A stretch of DNA of 64,000 bases, from the NCBI RefSeq assembly GCF_048771995.1, contig NC_133050.1, positions 6,434,501-6,498,500 of the forward strand, read 5' to 3'. Position 1 is the first letter of the stretch, and each line of letters begins with the position of its first letter. Below the pieces are notes generated by a model. That model did no database searches. It was not told where the DNA came from and worked only from the letters and a program-made list of their open reading frames with translations. The position numbers and the translations under genes are program-made. Shown here piece by piece: positions 1 to 12,900 of this stretch. Origin of the DNA: Taeniopygia guttata. Its lineage: Eukaryota; Chordata; Aves; Passeriformes; Estrildidae.

Positions 1-335
1 TTCTGGTTTTGGGGTTCTGGCTTTGGGGTCCCAGCTCTGGGTTCTGCCTTTGGGGTCCTGGTTTTGGGGTCCCAACTCTGTGTCTGGGCTCTGGGTTCTG
101 GTTTTGGGGTCCCAGATCTGGCTCCTGGCTCTGTTTTTGGGGTCCCAGCTCTGGGTCCTGGCTCTGTTTTTGGGGTCCCAGCTCTGGGTTCTGGCTCTGG
201 GGTCCCAGATCTTTTTTCTGGCTCTGGGTTCTGGCTTTGGGGTCCCAGCTGTGGGTCCTGGCTCTGGTTTTGGGGTCCCAGCTCTGGGTCCTGGTTTTAG
301 GGTTCTGGCTTTGGGGTCCCAGCTCTGGGTCATGT
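1..335. repeat. Minisatellite, TTTGGGGTCCCAGCTCTGG-type unit
   Basis: Imperfect tandem repeat of roughly 20-35 bases built around 'ttggggtcccagctctggg', running in from the left edge. The open frames here are repeat-encoded (Gly/Trp/Leu-rich) and show no protein family. Confidence 0.85.
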
Positions 336-724
336 CTCTGGTGTCCCCCAAATGCTGTTTTTGGGGTGCCATGTGATCCCAGCTGTGGGGTGTCTCTCTC
401 TCTGTACCCCTCAGTGACCCCAGAGCCCCCCCAGCTCTGTCACCCGCTGCCACGTGGCGGGTGACACCCGTGTCACCGCGTCGGGGGCCGAGCGGGGCCG
501 TGGACGCTTTAAGTGTAGCTTAGCCGGAATTGGGGCATCTCCATCCAAAAATCCCATCCTGGAAATCTCTTCTCAGCCCCTCCTAACCCTGGTGGCACTT
601 AAATCCCGCTTGGGAACGGTGTCACTGTCCCCGTTTCGGGCGGGTGACACGTGGGTGGCAGCGCCCCGGGCACGAGTGGGGCAGAGCCTCAACCAGCAGC
701 TCCAAAAGTCCCTTTGGAAGGACA
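336..724. other. Unique spacer with two CACGTG E-boxes
   Basis: Mostly non-repetitive sequence. It holds overlapping inverted repeats at 439-465 and 460-477 (ggtgacac-cc-gtgtcacc) around a CACGTG at 451-456, and a second CACGTG at 648-653, also next to GGTGACA. No exon was recognised. A role as a regulatory site is only a possibility. Confidence 0.4.
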
Positions 725-1022
725 CGATGTCACCGTCCTCCTTGGGGACAGGGATGTCACCACCCTCCTTGGGGACAAGGATGTCACCATCCTCCTTGGG
801 GACAAGGATGTCACCGTTCTCCTTGGGGACAGGGATGTCATCATCCTCCTTGGGGACAGGGATGTCACCGTCCTCCTTGGGGACAGGGATGTCACCATCC
901 CCCTTGGGGACAGGGATGTCACCGTCCTCCTTGGGGACAGGGATGTCATCATCCTCCTTGGGGACAGGGATGTCACCGTCCTCCTTGGGGACAGGGATGT
1001 CACCGTTCTCCTTGGGGACAAG
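725..1022. repeat. 27-bp minisatellite
   Basis: About eleven copies of a 27-base unit of the type 'tccttggggacagggatgtc' plus 'accgtcc'. Because 27 is a multiple of three, all frames stay open across it. This is a repeat effect, not a gene. Confidence 0.9.
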
Positions 1023-1027
1023 GTGCC

Positions 1028-2135
1028 GGGGTGGTGATGATGGGGTGGTGGCACCGAGGTGGTGACACTGGTGTGGTGATGATGGGGTGGTGACAACGGG
1101 GTGGTGACACCGAGGTGGTGACACTGGTGTGGTGACACCGGGGTGGTGATGATGGGGTGGTGACACTGGTGTGGTGACACTGAGGTGGTGACACCGAGGT
1201 GGTGACACTGAGGTGGTGACACCGAGGTGGTGACAGTGGGGTGGTGACATCGAGGTGGTGACATCGAGGTGGTGACATCAGGGTGGTGACAACGGGGTGG
1301 TGATGATGGGGTGGTGACACCGAGGTGGTGACACTGGGGTGGTGACAGTGACACTGGGGTGGTGACACCGAGGTGGTGACACCGGGGTGGTGACACTGAG
1401 GTGGTGACACTGGAGTGGTGACACTGGGGTGGTGACACTGGGGTGGTGACACTGGTGTGGTGACATCGGGGTGGTGACATCGGGGTGGTGACAACGGGGT
1501 GGTGACACTGGGGTGGTGATGATGGGGTGGTGACACCAGGGTGGTGACACCGAGGTGGTGACAACGGGGTGGTGATGATGGGGTGGTGACACCGAGGTGG
1601 TGACACTGAGGTGGTGACATCAGGGTGGTGACAACGGGGTGGTGACAATGGGGTGGTGACACCGAGGTGGTGACACTGGGGTGGTGACACTGGGGTGGTG
1701 ACACTGGGGTGGTGACAACGGGGTGGTGACACTGAGGTGGTGACATTGGGGTGGTGACAACGAGGTGGTGACAACGGGGTGGTGACACCAAGGTGGTGAC
1801 AACGGGGTGGTGACACTGGGGTGGTGACACTGGGGTGGTGACACCGGGTGTTGACACTGGGGTGGTGACATCGGGGTGGTGACATTGAGGTGGTGACACT
1901 GGGGTGGTGACACTGGGGTGGTGACACCAAGGTGGTGACAACGGGGTGGTGATGATGGGGTGGTGACACTGGGGTGGTGACACCGAGGTGGTGATGATGG
2001 GGTGGTGATACTGGGGTGGTGACACTGGTGTGGTGACATCGGGGTGGTGACACCGGGGTGTTGACATCTGGGTGGTGACAACAGGGTGGTGACACCGAGG
2101 TGGTGACAACGGGGTGGTGACACCGAGGTGGTGGT
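1028..2135. repeat. 15-bp GGTGGTGACACCGAG minisatellite
   Basis: Over 70 copies of a 15-base unit (ggtggtgacaccgag, with actgg, aacgg and atcgg variants). It creates long His/Pro/Val/Thr-rich open frames on the minus strand that are not credible genes. Confidence 0.93.
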
Positions 2136-2740
2136 GGTGGCACAATCCAGTTGTGCCCTGCCCAGATGTGCCCAGAATTGGGATGGGATCTCACCACAAG
2201 GTGTGGGGTCACTCCAAAACTCTGCTCTGGTGACCCGTAGTGACATTTTTGGGGACACCCGTGTCCCCCCCCAGCGATGCCACAGCGAGGCCGGTTTGGA
2301 GGTGCCCGGTGCTGCGTGGGGGGCACCACGGGGACAATGGGGACACAGTGGGGACACGGTGGCAGTGCTGGCCAACCATGCCCAGCCTAAGCTGCTTACG
2401 GCAGAATTATTGCCCTTAACCCGATGACTCCGCGCTGTCCTCAGAGTCCCCCACGCTTGGGGGGCCAGGCCGGGCTGGGGGGGCTCCAGGGACCCCCCAA
2501 AACCCTCCAGGTGGGGCTGAGCTCGGGGGGCATCACCCCACAGCCGCTCCCGGGTGTGGCTCCGGTGTCACACGCGTGGGGTTTGCACGTCCCTGGATGT
2601 CCCCCTGTGTCCCCTCCTGTCCCCAGCCGGGCTGGCGGGTGGCCCAGCTCCGGCTCAGCCCGCTGGGGATGGGGACGTGGCAGGGGTGGCTTGTCCCCGT
2701 GTGGGGACAGTTTTAGGGTGGGATTAGTGCTGGGCTGTTT
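2136..2740. other. Spacer without recognised gene
   Basis: GC-rich, non-tandem sequence. I see no exon with family similarity on either strand and no clear promoter. Confidence 0.4.
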
Positions 2741-3530
2741 GTCACCACCTGCCTGTCCCTGTGTCCCACGGGGGGTGTCCCACGGGGGGATCACACACCC
2801 AAACCCCACCCGTGTGTCCCATCCATGTCCCACCCATGTGTCCCACCCGTGTGTCCCCTCTTTGTCCCACCCCTGAGTGTCCCACGAGTGTTTTCCTGTG
2901 TCTCACGCCCATCTGCGTCCCCTCCACGGTCCCACCCGTGTGTCCCCTCTTTGTCCCACCCGTGTGCCACCCCTGTGTCCTATTCATGACCCCCCCACCC
3001 TATGTCCCACGTGTGTCCCACTCGTTTCCTCCACTCCCGCACCCCCCTGTGCCTGCCCTGGTGATCCCCCATGTGTCCCCCCGTGTCCCCCTCGCTTGTC
3101 CCCCCATGTCCCCTCCGTGTCACCCCACACGCCACCCCCGTGTCCTATTCATGACCCACCCCGTGTCCCACCCTATGTCCCACCCGTGTGTCCCACTCGT
3201 TTCCTCCCTCTAAATGTCACTCCCGCAGCCCCCCGTGCTTGCCCTGGTGATCCCCCATGTGTCCCCCTCACTTGTCCCCCCATGTCCCCTCCGTGTCACC
3301 CCACACGCCACCCCCGTGTCCTATTCATGACCCACCCCGTGTCCCACCCTATGTCCCACCCGTGTGTCCCACTCGTTTCCTCCACTCCCGCAGCCCCCCG
3401 TGCCTGCTCCGGTGATCCTCCAGGTGTCCCCCCATGTCCCCCTCGCTTGTCCCCCCATGTCCCCCTCGCTTGTCCCCCCATGTCCCCTCCGTGTCACCCC
3501 ACACGCCCCCGACCCCCCGCCCCACTCCGC
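2741..3530. repeat. CCCGTGTGTCCCAC repeats with a higher-order unit
   Basis: Short Pro/Cys-encoding repeats arranged in a higher-order unit of about 165-180 bases. The landmark 'tattcatgac' recurs at about 2981, 3146 and 3322. The array ends directly before the IGSF9 promoter. Confidence 0.8.
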
Positions 3531-3943
3531 GTACTACATCTCCCAGCATCCCTCGCTCTCCCTGCCTCGCTCCGCCATTGGCCGCTTGGGCTCAGCGCTC
3601 AGCGGCGCCTCCTGATTGGCTGTTACCACGGCAACAAGCGGCGGGGGGCGTGGCCGGGGCGGCCCCTCCCGCCATCGCGGTTTGTTTGCGGCCGCCCGGT
3701 GGCGGCGGCGGCGACCGGAGCCCGAACGGAGCCGAACGGAGCCGAACCGAGCCGGAAAGAGCCGAAAGCAGGCGGGAAGAGCCGAGCGCAGCCGAGCGCG
3801 GCCGGCCGGGCATGAGGAGCGGCGGGACGCGGAGCCCCCCGCGCCCCCCGCCCGGGGCCGGTGCTCCCGGGGCTGCCCGGTCGTGGCCGCCGTTCCGCGG
3901 GTCCCGGTGACCCCACGGGAGCCGCCGCACAGGGGTTTGGGCT
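3531..3943 (+). promoter_or_regulatory. IGSF9: IGSF9 promoter and 5' UTR
   Basis: CpG-rich block directly upstream of the IGSF9 start. It carries a near-consensus ZNF143/SBS element, ACTACATCTCCCAGCATCC, at 3533-3551; inverted CCAAT boxes at 3577-3581 and 3615-3619; a textbook RFX X-box, GTTACCACGGCAAC, at 3622-3635; and several GC/CACCC boxes. The transcription start was not determined. Motif names come from known consensus sequences; use of the sites is inferred. Confidence 0.65.
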
Positions 3944-6900
3944 ATGCGGTGGTGGCTGCGCGCCGCCGTCCTCAGCCTGCTGGCCGGAACCGGGGGTGAG
4001 GGGGATGCCCCGGGGAGTGGGGGGGAGCGGCGGGGCCGGTCTGGCCGGTGGCGGGGCTCGGGGGCGGGGAAAGGGTCTGGGGGTGTCCCGGTGTGTTCCG
4101 GTGGGGCCGGTCCTACCGGTGCTGGGGAAGCGTGAGGAGGCGGGGAATAGCTGAGGATAACGGGGGCGGGAGGAAGGTCCCGGTGTGTCCCGGTGTGTCC
4201 CGGTGTGTCCCGGTGTGTCCGGTGGGGCCGGTCCTACCGGTGCTGGGGAAGCGTGAGGAGGCGGGGAAGAGCTGGGGATAACGGGGGCGGGGTGCTGCGG
4301 GGGCGGGAGGACGGTCCCGGTATATCCCGGTGTATCCCGGTGTATCCCGGTGTATCCCGGTGTATCCCGGTGTGTCCGGTGGGGCCGGTCCTACCGGTGC
4401 TGGGGAAGTGTGAGGAGGCGGGGAACAGCTGGGGATAACGGGGGCGGGGTGCTGCGGGGGCGGGAGGACGGTCCCGGTATATCCCGGTATATCCCGGTAT
4501 ATCCCGGTGTGTCCCGGTGTGTCCCGGTGTATCCCGGTGTATCCGGTGGGATCGGTTTGACCAGCGCCGTGTCCCGGAGATGCGTGGGCGGGGGGTTCCG
4601 TGGGCAGGGGAACGCTCCCGGTGTATCCCGGTTTATCCCGGTGTATCCCGGTGTATCCCGGTCTCACCGGTGTCCCGGTCCCGGTCCCGCAGGCAGCGAA
4701 CGGAACGAGCCCCGGTCCGTGGCGGGGCGTGTCGGTGGCAGCGCGGTTTTGGGCTGCGGACTCCTGAGCGCCCACGAGACTCGCCCGCCGCTCTACGTGA
4801 TCGAGTGGGTCCGTTTCGGCTTCGTCCTCCCCATCTTCATCAAGTTCGGGCTCTACTCCCCACGCGTGGATCCCGAGTACGCGGGTGAGTGGCGGGGACG
4901 GGCGGGTGGACATCCCCGTGGGTCCCCGTGGGTCCCCGTGGGTCCCCGTGGGTTCCCGTGGGTTCCCGTGGGTTCCCGTGTGTTCCCCGTGGGTTCCCGT
5001 GGGTTCCCCGTGGGTCCCCGTGGGTTCTCCGTGGGTTCCCGTGGGTCCCCGTGGGTTCCCCGTGGGTCCCCGTGGGTCCCCGTGGGTCCCCGTGGCTTCC
5101 CCGTGGTTCCCCGTGGTTCCCCGTGGGTTCCCATGGGTTCACATGTGTTCCCCGTGGGTCCCCGTGGGTTCCCGTGGGTCCCCGTGTGTCCCCGTGGGTC
5201 CCCGTAGGTCCCCGTGGGTCCCCGTGGGGTTCCCGTGTGTCCCCGTGTGTTCCCCGTGGGTCCCCGTGTGTTCCCCGTGGGTTCCCGTGGGTTCCCGTGG
5301 GTTCCCGTGGGTCCCCGTGGGGTTCCCGTGGGGTTCCCCGTGGGTTCCCGTGGGTCCCCGTGGGGTTCCCGTGGGGTTCCCGTGGGGTCCCCGTGGGTTC
5401 CCGTGGGTTCCCCGTGGGTCCCCGTGGGTTCCCGTGGGTTCCCCGTGGGTCCCCGTGGGTTCCCGTGGGTTCCCGTGTGTTCCCCGTGGGGTCCCCGTGG
5501 GTCCCCGTGGGGTTCCCGTGGGGTCCCCGTGGGTCCCCGTGGGTCCCCGTGGGTTCCCCGTGGGTTCCCCGTGGGTTCCCGTGGGTCCCCGTGTGTTCCC
5601 CGTGGGTTCCCCGTGGGTTCCCGTGGGTCCCCGTGGGTTCCCCGTGGGTTCCCGTGGGTCCCCGTGGGTTCCCCGTGGGTTCCCCGTGGGTTCCCGTGAG
5701 TCCCAGTGGGGTCCCCGTGGGTCCCCGTGGGTTCCCGTGGGTTCCCGTGGGTCCCCGTGGGTTCCCCGTGGGTTCCCCGTGGGGTTCCCCGTGGGTTCCC
5801 GTGGGTCCCCGTGGGGTCCCCGTGGGTTCCCCGTGGGTTCCCGTGGGTCCCCGTGGGGTCCCCGTGGGTTCCCCGTGGGCTCCCGTGGGTTCCCCGTGTG
5901 TTCCCCGTGTGTTCCCCGTGTGTTCCCCGTGTGTTCCCCGTGGGTCCCCGTGCGTCCCCGTGGGTCCCCGTGAGTCCCCGTGGGTTCCCCGTGGGTCCCC
6001 GTGGGTTCCCGTGGGTTCCCCGTGGGTCCCCGTGGGTCCCCGTGGGTCCCCGTGGGTTCCCGTGGGTCCCCGTGGGTCCCCGTGGGTTCCCGTGGGTTCC
6101 CCGTGGGTTCCCCGTGGGTCCCCGTGGGTCCCCGTGAGGTCCCCGTGGGTCCCCGTGGGTTCCCCGTGGGTCCCCGTGGGTTCCCCGTGGGTTCCCCGTG
6201 GGTCCCCGTGGGTCCCCGTGGGTCCCCGTGGGTTCCCCATGGGTTCCCCGTGGGTTCCCCGTGGGTCCCCGTGCTTTCCCCGTGGGTTCCCCGGGGGTTC
6301 CCCGTGCGTTCCCCGTGGGTCCCCGTGGGTCCCCGTGGGGTCCCCGTGGGTTCCCGTGGGGTCCCCGTGGGTTCCCGTAGGTTCCCGTGGGTTCCCCGTG
6401 GGTTCCCGTGGGTCCCCGTGGGTCCCCGTGGGTCCCCGTGGGTTCCCCGTGGGTTCCCCGTGGGTCCCCGTGGGTTCCCCGTGGGTTCCCGTGGGGTCCC
6501 CGTGGGTCCCCGTGGGTCCCCGTGCGTTCCCCGTGGGTCCCCGTGTGTTCCCCGTGGGTCCCCGTGGGGTCCCCGTGGGGTCCCCGTGGGTTCCCGTGGG
6601 GTCCCCGTGGGTCCCCGTGGGTCCCCGTGGGACCCCGTGGGTTCCCCGTGGGTTCCCCATGGGTCCCCGTGGGGTTCCCGTGGGGTCCCCGTGGGTCCCC
6701 GTGGGTCCCCGTGGGTCCCCGTGGGTTCCCCGTGGGTTCCCGTGGGTCCCCGTGGGTTTCCGTGGGTTCCCGTGGGTTCCCCTTGAGTTCCCCGTGGGTT
6801 CCCCGTGGGTTCCCGTGGTTCCCCGTGGTTCCCCGTGGGTCCCCGTGGGTTCCCCGTGGGTCCCCGTGGGTCCCCGTGGGTTCCCGTGGGTCCCCGTGGG

Positions 6901-9900
6901 GTCCCCGTGGGTCCCCGTGGTTCCCCGTGGGTTCCCGTGCGTTCCCCGTGGGTTCCCCGTGGGTTCCCCGTGGGTCCCCGTGGTTCCCCGTGTGTCCCCG
7001 TGTGTCCCCGTGTGTCCCCGTGGGTCCCCGTGGGTCCCCGTGGGTCCCCGTGGGTTCCCCGTGGGTTCCCGTGGGTTCCCGTGGGGTCCCCGTGGGTCCC
7101 CGTGGGTTCCCCGTGGGTCCCCGTGGGTTCCCGTGGGGTCCCAGTGGGTCCCCGTGGGCTCCCGTGGGTCCCCGTGGGTTCCCGTGGGTTCCCCGTGGGT
7201 TCCCGTGGGTACACCGTGGGTCCCCGTGGGTCCCCGTGGGTTCCCCGTGGGTTCCCATGAGGTCCCCGTGGGTTCCCGTGGGTTCCCGTGGTTCCCCGTG
7301 GGGTTCCCGTGGGGTCCCCATGGGTCCCCGTGGGTTCCAATGGGTCCCCATGGGTCCCCGTGGGGTTCCCGTGTGTTCCCCGTGGGTCCCCGTGGGTCCC
7401 CGTGGGTCCCCGTGGGTTCCCGTGGGGTTCCCGTGGGTTCCCCGTGGGTCCCCGTGGGTTCCCCGTGGTTCCCCGTGGGTCCCCGTGGGTTCCCCGTGGG
7501 TCCCCATGGGTTCCCGTGGGTTTCCCGTGGGTTCCCCGTGGGGTCCCCGTGGGGAGGGGACCCCCACAGGGTGAAATTTAGGGGAAAAAAAACCCCAAAA
7601 CCCCACCCAACCCACTCCCGTGGGTGCTGGGGCATCTCCCGTGGGTGCTGGGGCATCTCCTGTGGGTGCTGGGGCATCTCCCGTGGGTGCTGGGGCATCT
7701 CCCGTGGGTGCCCGGCTGGGGGAGGGGATTCAGACCCCCACGGGGTGAAATTTAGGGAAAAAACCCCCACTCAACCCCCTCCCGTGGGTGCTGGGGCATC
7801 TCCCGTGGGTGCTGGGGCATCTCCCGTGGGTGCCCGGCTGGGGGAGGGGATGAGACCCCCACAGGGTGAAATTTAGGGAATAAAAACCCACCCAACCCAC
7901 TCCCGTGGGTGCTGGGGCATCTCCCATGGGTGCTGGGGCATCTCCCGTGGGTGCTGGGGCATCTCCCGTGGGTGACACCACCAGGGTGCCCTGAGGGTGC
8001 CCAGCTGGTGGAGGGGATTCAGACCCCCACAGGGTGAAATTTAGGGAATAAAACCCCACCCAATCCACTCCCGTGGGTGCTGGGGCATCTCCCGTGGGTG
8101 CTGGGGCATCTCCCGTGGGTGCTGGGGCATCTCCCGTGGGTGCCCGGCTGGGGGAGGGGATGCAGACCCCCACAGGGTGAAATTTAGGGAAAAAAACCCC
8201 AAAACCCCACCCAACCCACTCCCGTGGGTGCTGGGGCATCTCCCGTGGGTGCTGGGGCATCACCCGTGGGTGGAACCAAAGCTGGATCGCGACCCAAACG
8301 CTGCCAAAATTATCCCGTGCCTAAAAAATCACTTTAATTGGGATACCCCCTCTCCATCCTGGAGAATACACTGATTTTTGGGGGTGGATTAATAGCTGGA
8401 TCGCGACCGAAACGCTGCCAAAATTATCCCTGTGCCTAAAAAATCACCTTAATTTGGATACCACCCTGGAGAACGGAGGGATACACTGATTTTTGGGGAT
8501 GGATTAATAGCTGTATCGCGACCCAAACCTTGCTGCCAAAATTATCCCTGTGCCTAAAAAATCACTTTAATTTGGATACCACCCTGGAGAATGGGGGGAT
8601 ACACTGATTTTTGGGGATGGATTAATAGCTGGATCGCGCCCAAACGCTGCCAAAATTATCCCTGTGCCTAAAAAATCACTTTAATTGGGATACCACCCTG
8701 GAGAATGGGGGGATACACTGATTTTTGGGGGTGGATTAATAGCTGGATCATGACCCAAACGCTGCCAAAATTATCCCGTGCCTAAAAAATCACTTTAATT
8801 GGGATACCCACTCTCCATCCTGAAGAATACACTGATTTTTGGGGGTGGATTAATAGCTGGATCGCGACCCAAACGCTGCCAAAATTATCCCGTGGTAAAA
8901 AATCACCTTAATTAGGATACCTGCTCTCCATCCTGGAGAATACACTGATTTTTGGGGATGGATTAATAGCTGGATCGCGACCCAAACCTTGCTGCCAAAA
9001 TTATCCTGTGCCTAAAAAATCACTTTAATTGGGATGCCACCCTGGAGAACGGAGGGATACACTGATTTTTGGGGATGGAATCAAAGCTGGATCACGCCCA
9101 AATGCTGCCAAAATTATCCCGTGCCTAAAAAATCACTTTAATTGGGATACCCGCTCTCCACCCTGGAGAATACACTGATTTTTGGGGATGGAATCAAAGC
9201 TGGATCGCAACCCAAACGCTGCCAAAATTATCCGGTGCCTAAAAAATCACTTTAATTGGGATACCCACTCTCCATCCTGGAGAATACACTGATTTTTTGG
9301 GGATGTTTTTAGCAGCTCCCACTTGTTTCTGGGGGACCAGCGGTGAAAACGAAGCCCCGAGCAGGACAAGGCAATTTTTCTCCCGGGTTGGGCTCCGGTT
9401 ACCGGAGCACCGAGAGGCCCCGGGGGCTGCGGCGGCTCCGGTTACCCGGGAAGGGGCTCCCCTCCCCCGTGGGGCTGCGGGAGCAGATTGGGATCAGTGT
9501 CCCCCCACCCCCTTTTTGTGTCCCCCCCACCCCATTTTTGTGCCCCCCCACCCCCTTTAGTGTCCCCCCACCCCCTTTTTGTGTCCCCCCACCCCCTTTT
9601 TTGTCCCCCCACCCCCTTTAGTGCCCCCCCACCCCCTTTTTGTGCACCCCCACCCCCTTTTTGTGTCCCCCCACCCCTTTAGTGTCCCCCCCACCCCTTT
9701 TTGTGTCCCCCCACCCCCTTTTTGTGCCCCCCACCCCCTTTTTGTGTCCCCCCACCCCCTTTTTGTGTCCCCCTATCCCCTTTAGTGTCCCCCCCACCCC
9801 TTTTGTGTCCCCCCACCCCCTTTTGTGTCCCCCCCACCCCCTTTTTGTGTCCCCCCACCCCCTTTAGTGTCCCCCCATCCCCTTTAGTGTCCCCCCACCC

Positions 9901-12900
9901 CTTTTTGTGTCCCCCCACCCCCTTTAGTGTCCCCCCACCCCCTTTTGTGTCCCCCACCCCTTTTTGTGTCCCCCCACCCCCTTTTTGTGTCCCCCCCACC
10001 CCCTTTTGTGTCCCCCCCACCCCCCTTTTGTGTCCCCCACCTCCTTTTGTGTCCCCCACCTCCTTTTGTGTCCCCCCACCCCCTTTTGTGCCCCCCCCAC
10101 CCCCTATTTGTGTCCCCCCACCCCCTTTTGTGTCCCCCCACCCCCTTTTTGTGTCCCCCCACCCCCTTTTTGTGTCCCCCCACCCCCTTTTGTGTCCCCC
10201 CACCCCCTTATGTGTCCCCCCACCCCCTTTTTATGTCCCCTCACCCCCTTTTTCTGTCCCCCCCACCCCCTTTTTGTGCCCCCCTCACCCCCTTTTATGT
10301 CCCCCCACCCCCTTTTTTATCCCCCCACCCCCTTTTTGTGTCCCCCCACCCCCTTTTTGTGTCCCCCCACCCCCTTTTGTGTCCCGCTGAGTGTCGGTTG
10401 CCAGGCGCAGGGGGGGGAGGGATGTTGGTCTTTAGGGTTTTGTTTTTTGGGGTTTTTTTTTTGTTGTTTTCGCAAAGAGGAGGAGGAGGAGGAGGAGGAG
10501 GAGGAGGAGGAGGAGGAGGAGGGGGATGGGGCCGGCTCGGGGGGATTAGGGGGAGGCTGAGGGGCGTCCCCGGGCTGAGCTGATCCCTTCCAAAGGGACC
10601 TTTGTTCGGCTGGCTGGGGCTGGGGGATGGCAGCTGCTGGAGCTTCCCAGAGATTCCCAAATATTCCCAAAGATTCCCAAAGATTCCCAGAGATTCCCAA
10701 ATATTCCCAGAGATTCCCACTTCCCAAAAATCTGGCGGTCCCCTCATCTCACAGCTGTAGGGTGGGATGGGAAAGGTTTCACGCGTGTTCGTGTGCGGGG
10801 TTGGCACACTCAGGGTTGGATTTTGGTGCCCAAACCCGCCCGGCTCCTGCCACTCCTCCTCCTCCTCCTCCTCCTCCTCCTCCTCCTCTTCCTCCTCTTC
10901 CTCCCATCCTTGCCGGGCTCAGGGCAGTGGGTGCACAGGGAAAGGGGGTGCTCAGGGCAGTGGGTGCCCGGGATAATGGGTGCTCAGGGCAGTGGGTGCC
11001 CAGAGAAGGGGGTGCTCAGGACAGTGGGTGCCCCAGACAGTGGGTGCCCGGGGAAGGGGGTGCTGAGGGCAGTGGGTGCCTGGAGAAGGGGATGCCCGGG
11101 ATGGTGGGTGCCCCGGGCAGTGGGTGCCCGGGGAAGGGGGTGCTCCAGACAGTGGGTGCCTGGGGAAAGGGATGCTCAGGGCACTGGGTGCCTGGAGAAG
11201 GTGATGCTCAGGGCACTGGGTGCCCGGGATAATGGGTGCCCGGGACAGGGGATGCTCCGGACAGTGGGTGCCCGGGGAAGGGGGTGCCCTGGACAGGGGG
11301 TGCCCAGAGAAGGGGTTGCTCCGGACAGGGGGTGCTCAGGACAGTGGGTACCCGGGATAATGGGTGCTCAGGACGGTGGGTGCCCAGAGAAGGGGATGCC
11401 CGGGATGATGGGTGCCCCGGACAGTGGGTGCCCGGAGAAGGGGATGCCCAGGACAGGGGATGCTTAGGGCACTGGGTGCCTGGAGAAGGGGATGCCCGGG
11501 ATGGTGGGTGCTCCGGACTGTGGGTGCCTGGGGAAGGGGGTGCTCAGGACAGTGGGTGCACAGAGAAGGGGGTGCTCAGGGCAGTGGGTGTCTGGAAAAG
11601 GGGATGCCCGGGATGGTGGGTGCCCCAGACAGGGGGTGCTCAGGACAGTGGGTGCCCGGGATAATGGGTGCTCCGGACAGTGGGTGCCCGGGCAAAGGGA
11701 TGCTCAGGACAGTGGGTGCCCGGGACAGGGGGTGCCCAGAGAAGGGGATGCCCGGGACAGGGGATGCTCAGGGCACTGGGTGCCCGGAGAAGGGGATGCT
11801 CAGGGCACTGGGTGCCCGGGATAATGGGTGCTCCGGACCTTGGGTGCCCGGGATAATGGGTGCCCGGGGCAGGGGGTGCCGGTGCGTTCGTTGGGAGCCG
11901 CTGCCCGCACACCCCAGCCGGGGCTGAGCCAATTCCCGCGGCACCGTGAGCCGATTATGGCTCTGATAATAGCCCGGGGGATTAACGGGCCGCGCCCGCT
12001 CTCCCTTTATCCCTCTCCTCATCAGAGAGGCCGCGGGGCGTGGGGCGAGAGAGGGGTGGCCCCAAGGAGGGGGTGACCCGGGAGAGGGGTGACCCATGAG
12101 GGGGGTGACCCGGGAGAGGGGTGGCTGCCAAGAGGGGTGACCCCAGGGAGGAGGTGGCCTGAGGAGGATGTGACCCGGGAGAGGGGTGACCCGGGGGATG
12201 GGGTGACCCGGGAGAGAGTGACCCCAGGGAGAGGGGGTGACCCCAGGGATGGGGTGACCCGGGAGAGGGGTGACCCCAGGGATGGGGTGACCCGGGAGAG
12301 GGTGACCCAAGGAGGGGGTGACCCGGGAGATGGGTGGCCCGGGAGAGGGGTGACCCCAGGGAGGGGATGGCCCAGGAGAGGGAGTGACCCGGGGGAAGGA
12401 GGTGACCCGGGGGAAGGGGATGACCCGGGGGATGGGGTGACCCAGGAGAGGGGGTGACCCGGGAGAGAGTGACCCATGAGGGGGGTGGCCTGGGAGAAGG
12501 GTGACCCATGAGGGGGATGGCCCGGGAGAGGGGTGACCCCAGGAAGAGGCACCCCAGGGAGAGGGGGTGACCCCAGGGAGGGGGTGGCCCGAGGAGGACA
12601 TGACCCGGGAGAGGGGTGACCCGGGAGAGGGGTGGCTGCCAAGAGGGGTGACCTGGGGAGGAGGTGATCCAGGAGAGGGGTGACCCAGGAGGCGATGGCC
12701 CAGGAGAGGGGGTGACCCGGAGGAAGGGGGTGACCCGGGGGAAGGAGGTGGCCCAGGAGAAGGAGGTGACCCAGGAGAGGGGGTGGCCCCGGGGGAAGGA
12801 GGTGACCTGGGGGAAGGGGGTGACCCGGGGGAAGGGGTGACCCGGGGGAAGGAGGTGGCCCCAAGGAGGGGGTGACCCAGGAGTGGGTGACCCGGGGGAA

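Noticed and set aside
689-2375. Long minus-strand frames rich in His/Pro/Val/Ser/Thr
   Set aside because: Translation of 15-bp and 27-bp tandem repeats whose lengths are multiples of three.
4840-7876. Open frames of nearly 1000 codons on both strands (Gly/Pro/Val/Trp- and Thr/His/Gly/Pro-rich)
   Set aside because: They are read through a 10/11-bp minisatellite inside IGSF9 intron 2. All frames are open because the unit lacks stops, and there is no domain or codon bias.
8276-9302. CRISPR-like repeat array
   Set aside because: The 115-bp units are contiguous, with no unique spacers, in a vertebrate intron; this is a satellite.
9679-10590. Cys/Pro-rich and Gly/Lys-rich frames resembling structural proteins
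   Set aside because: Pure 20/21-bp minisatellite and triplet repeats, with no start context or homology.
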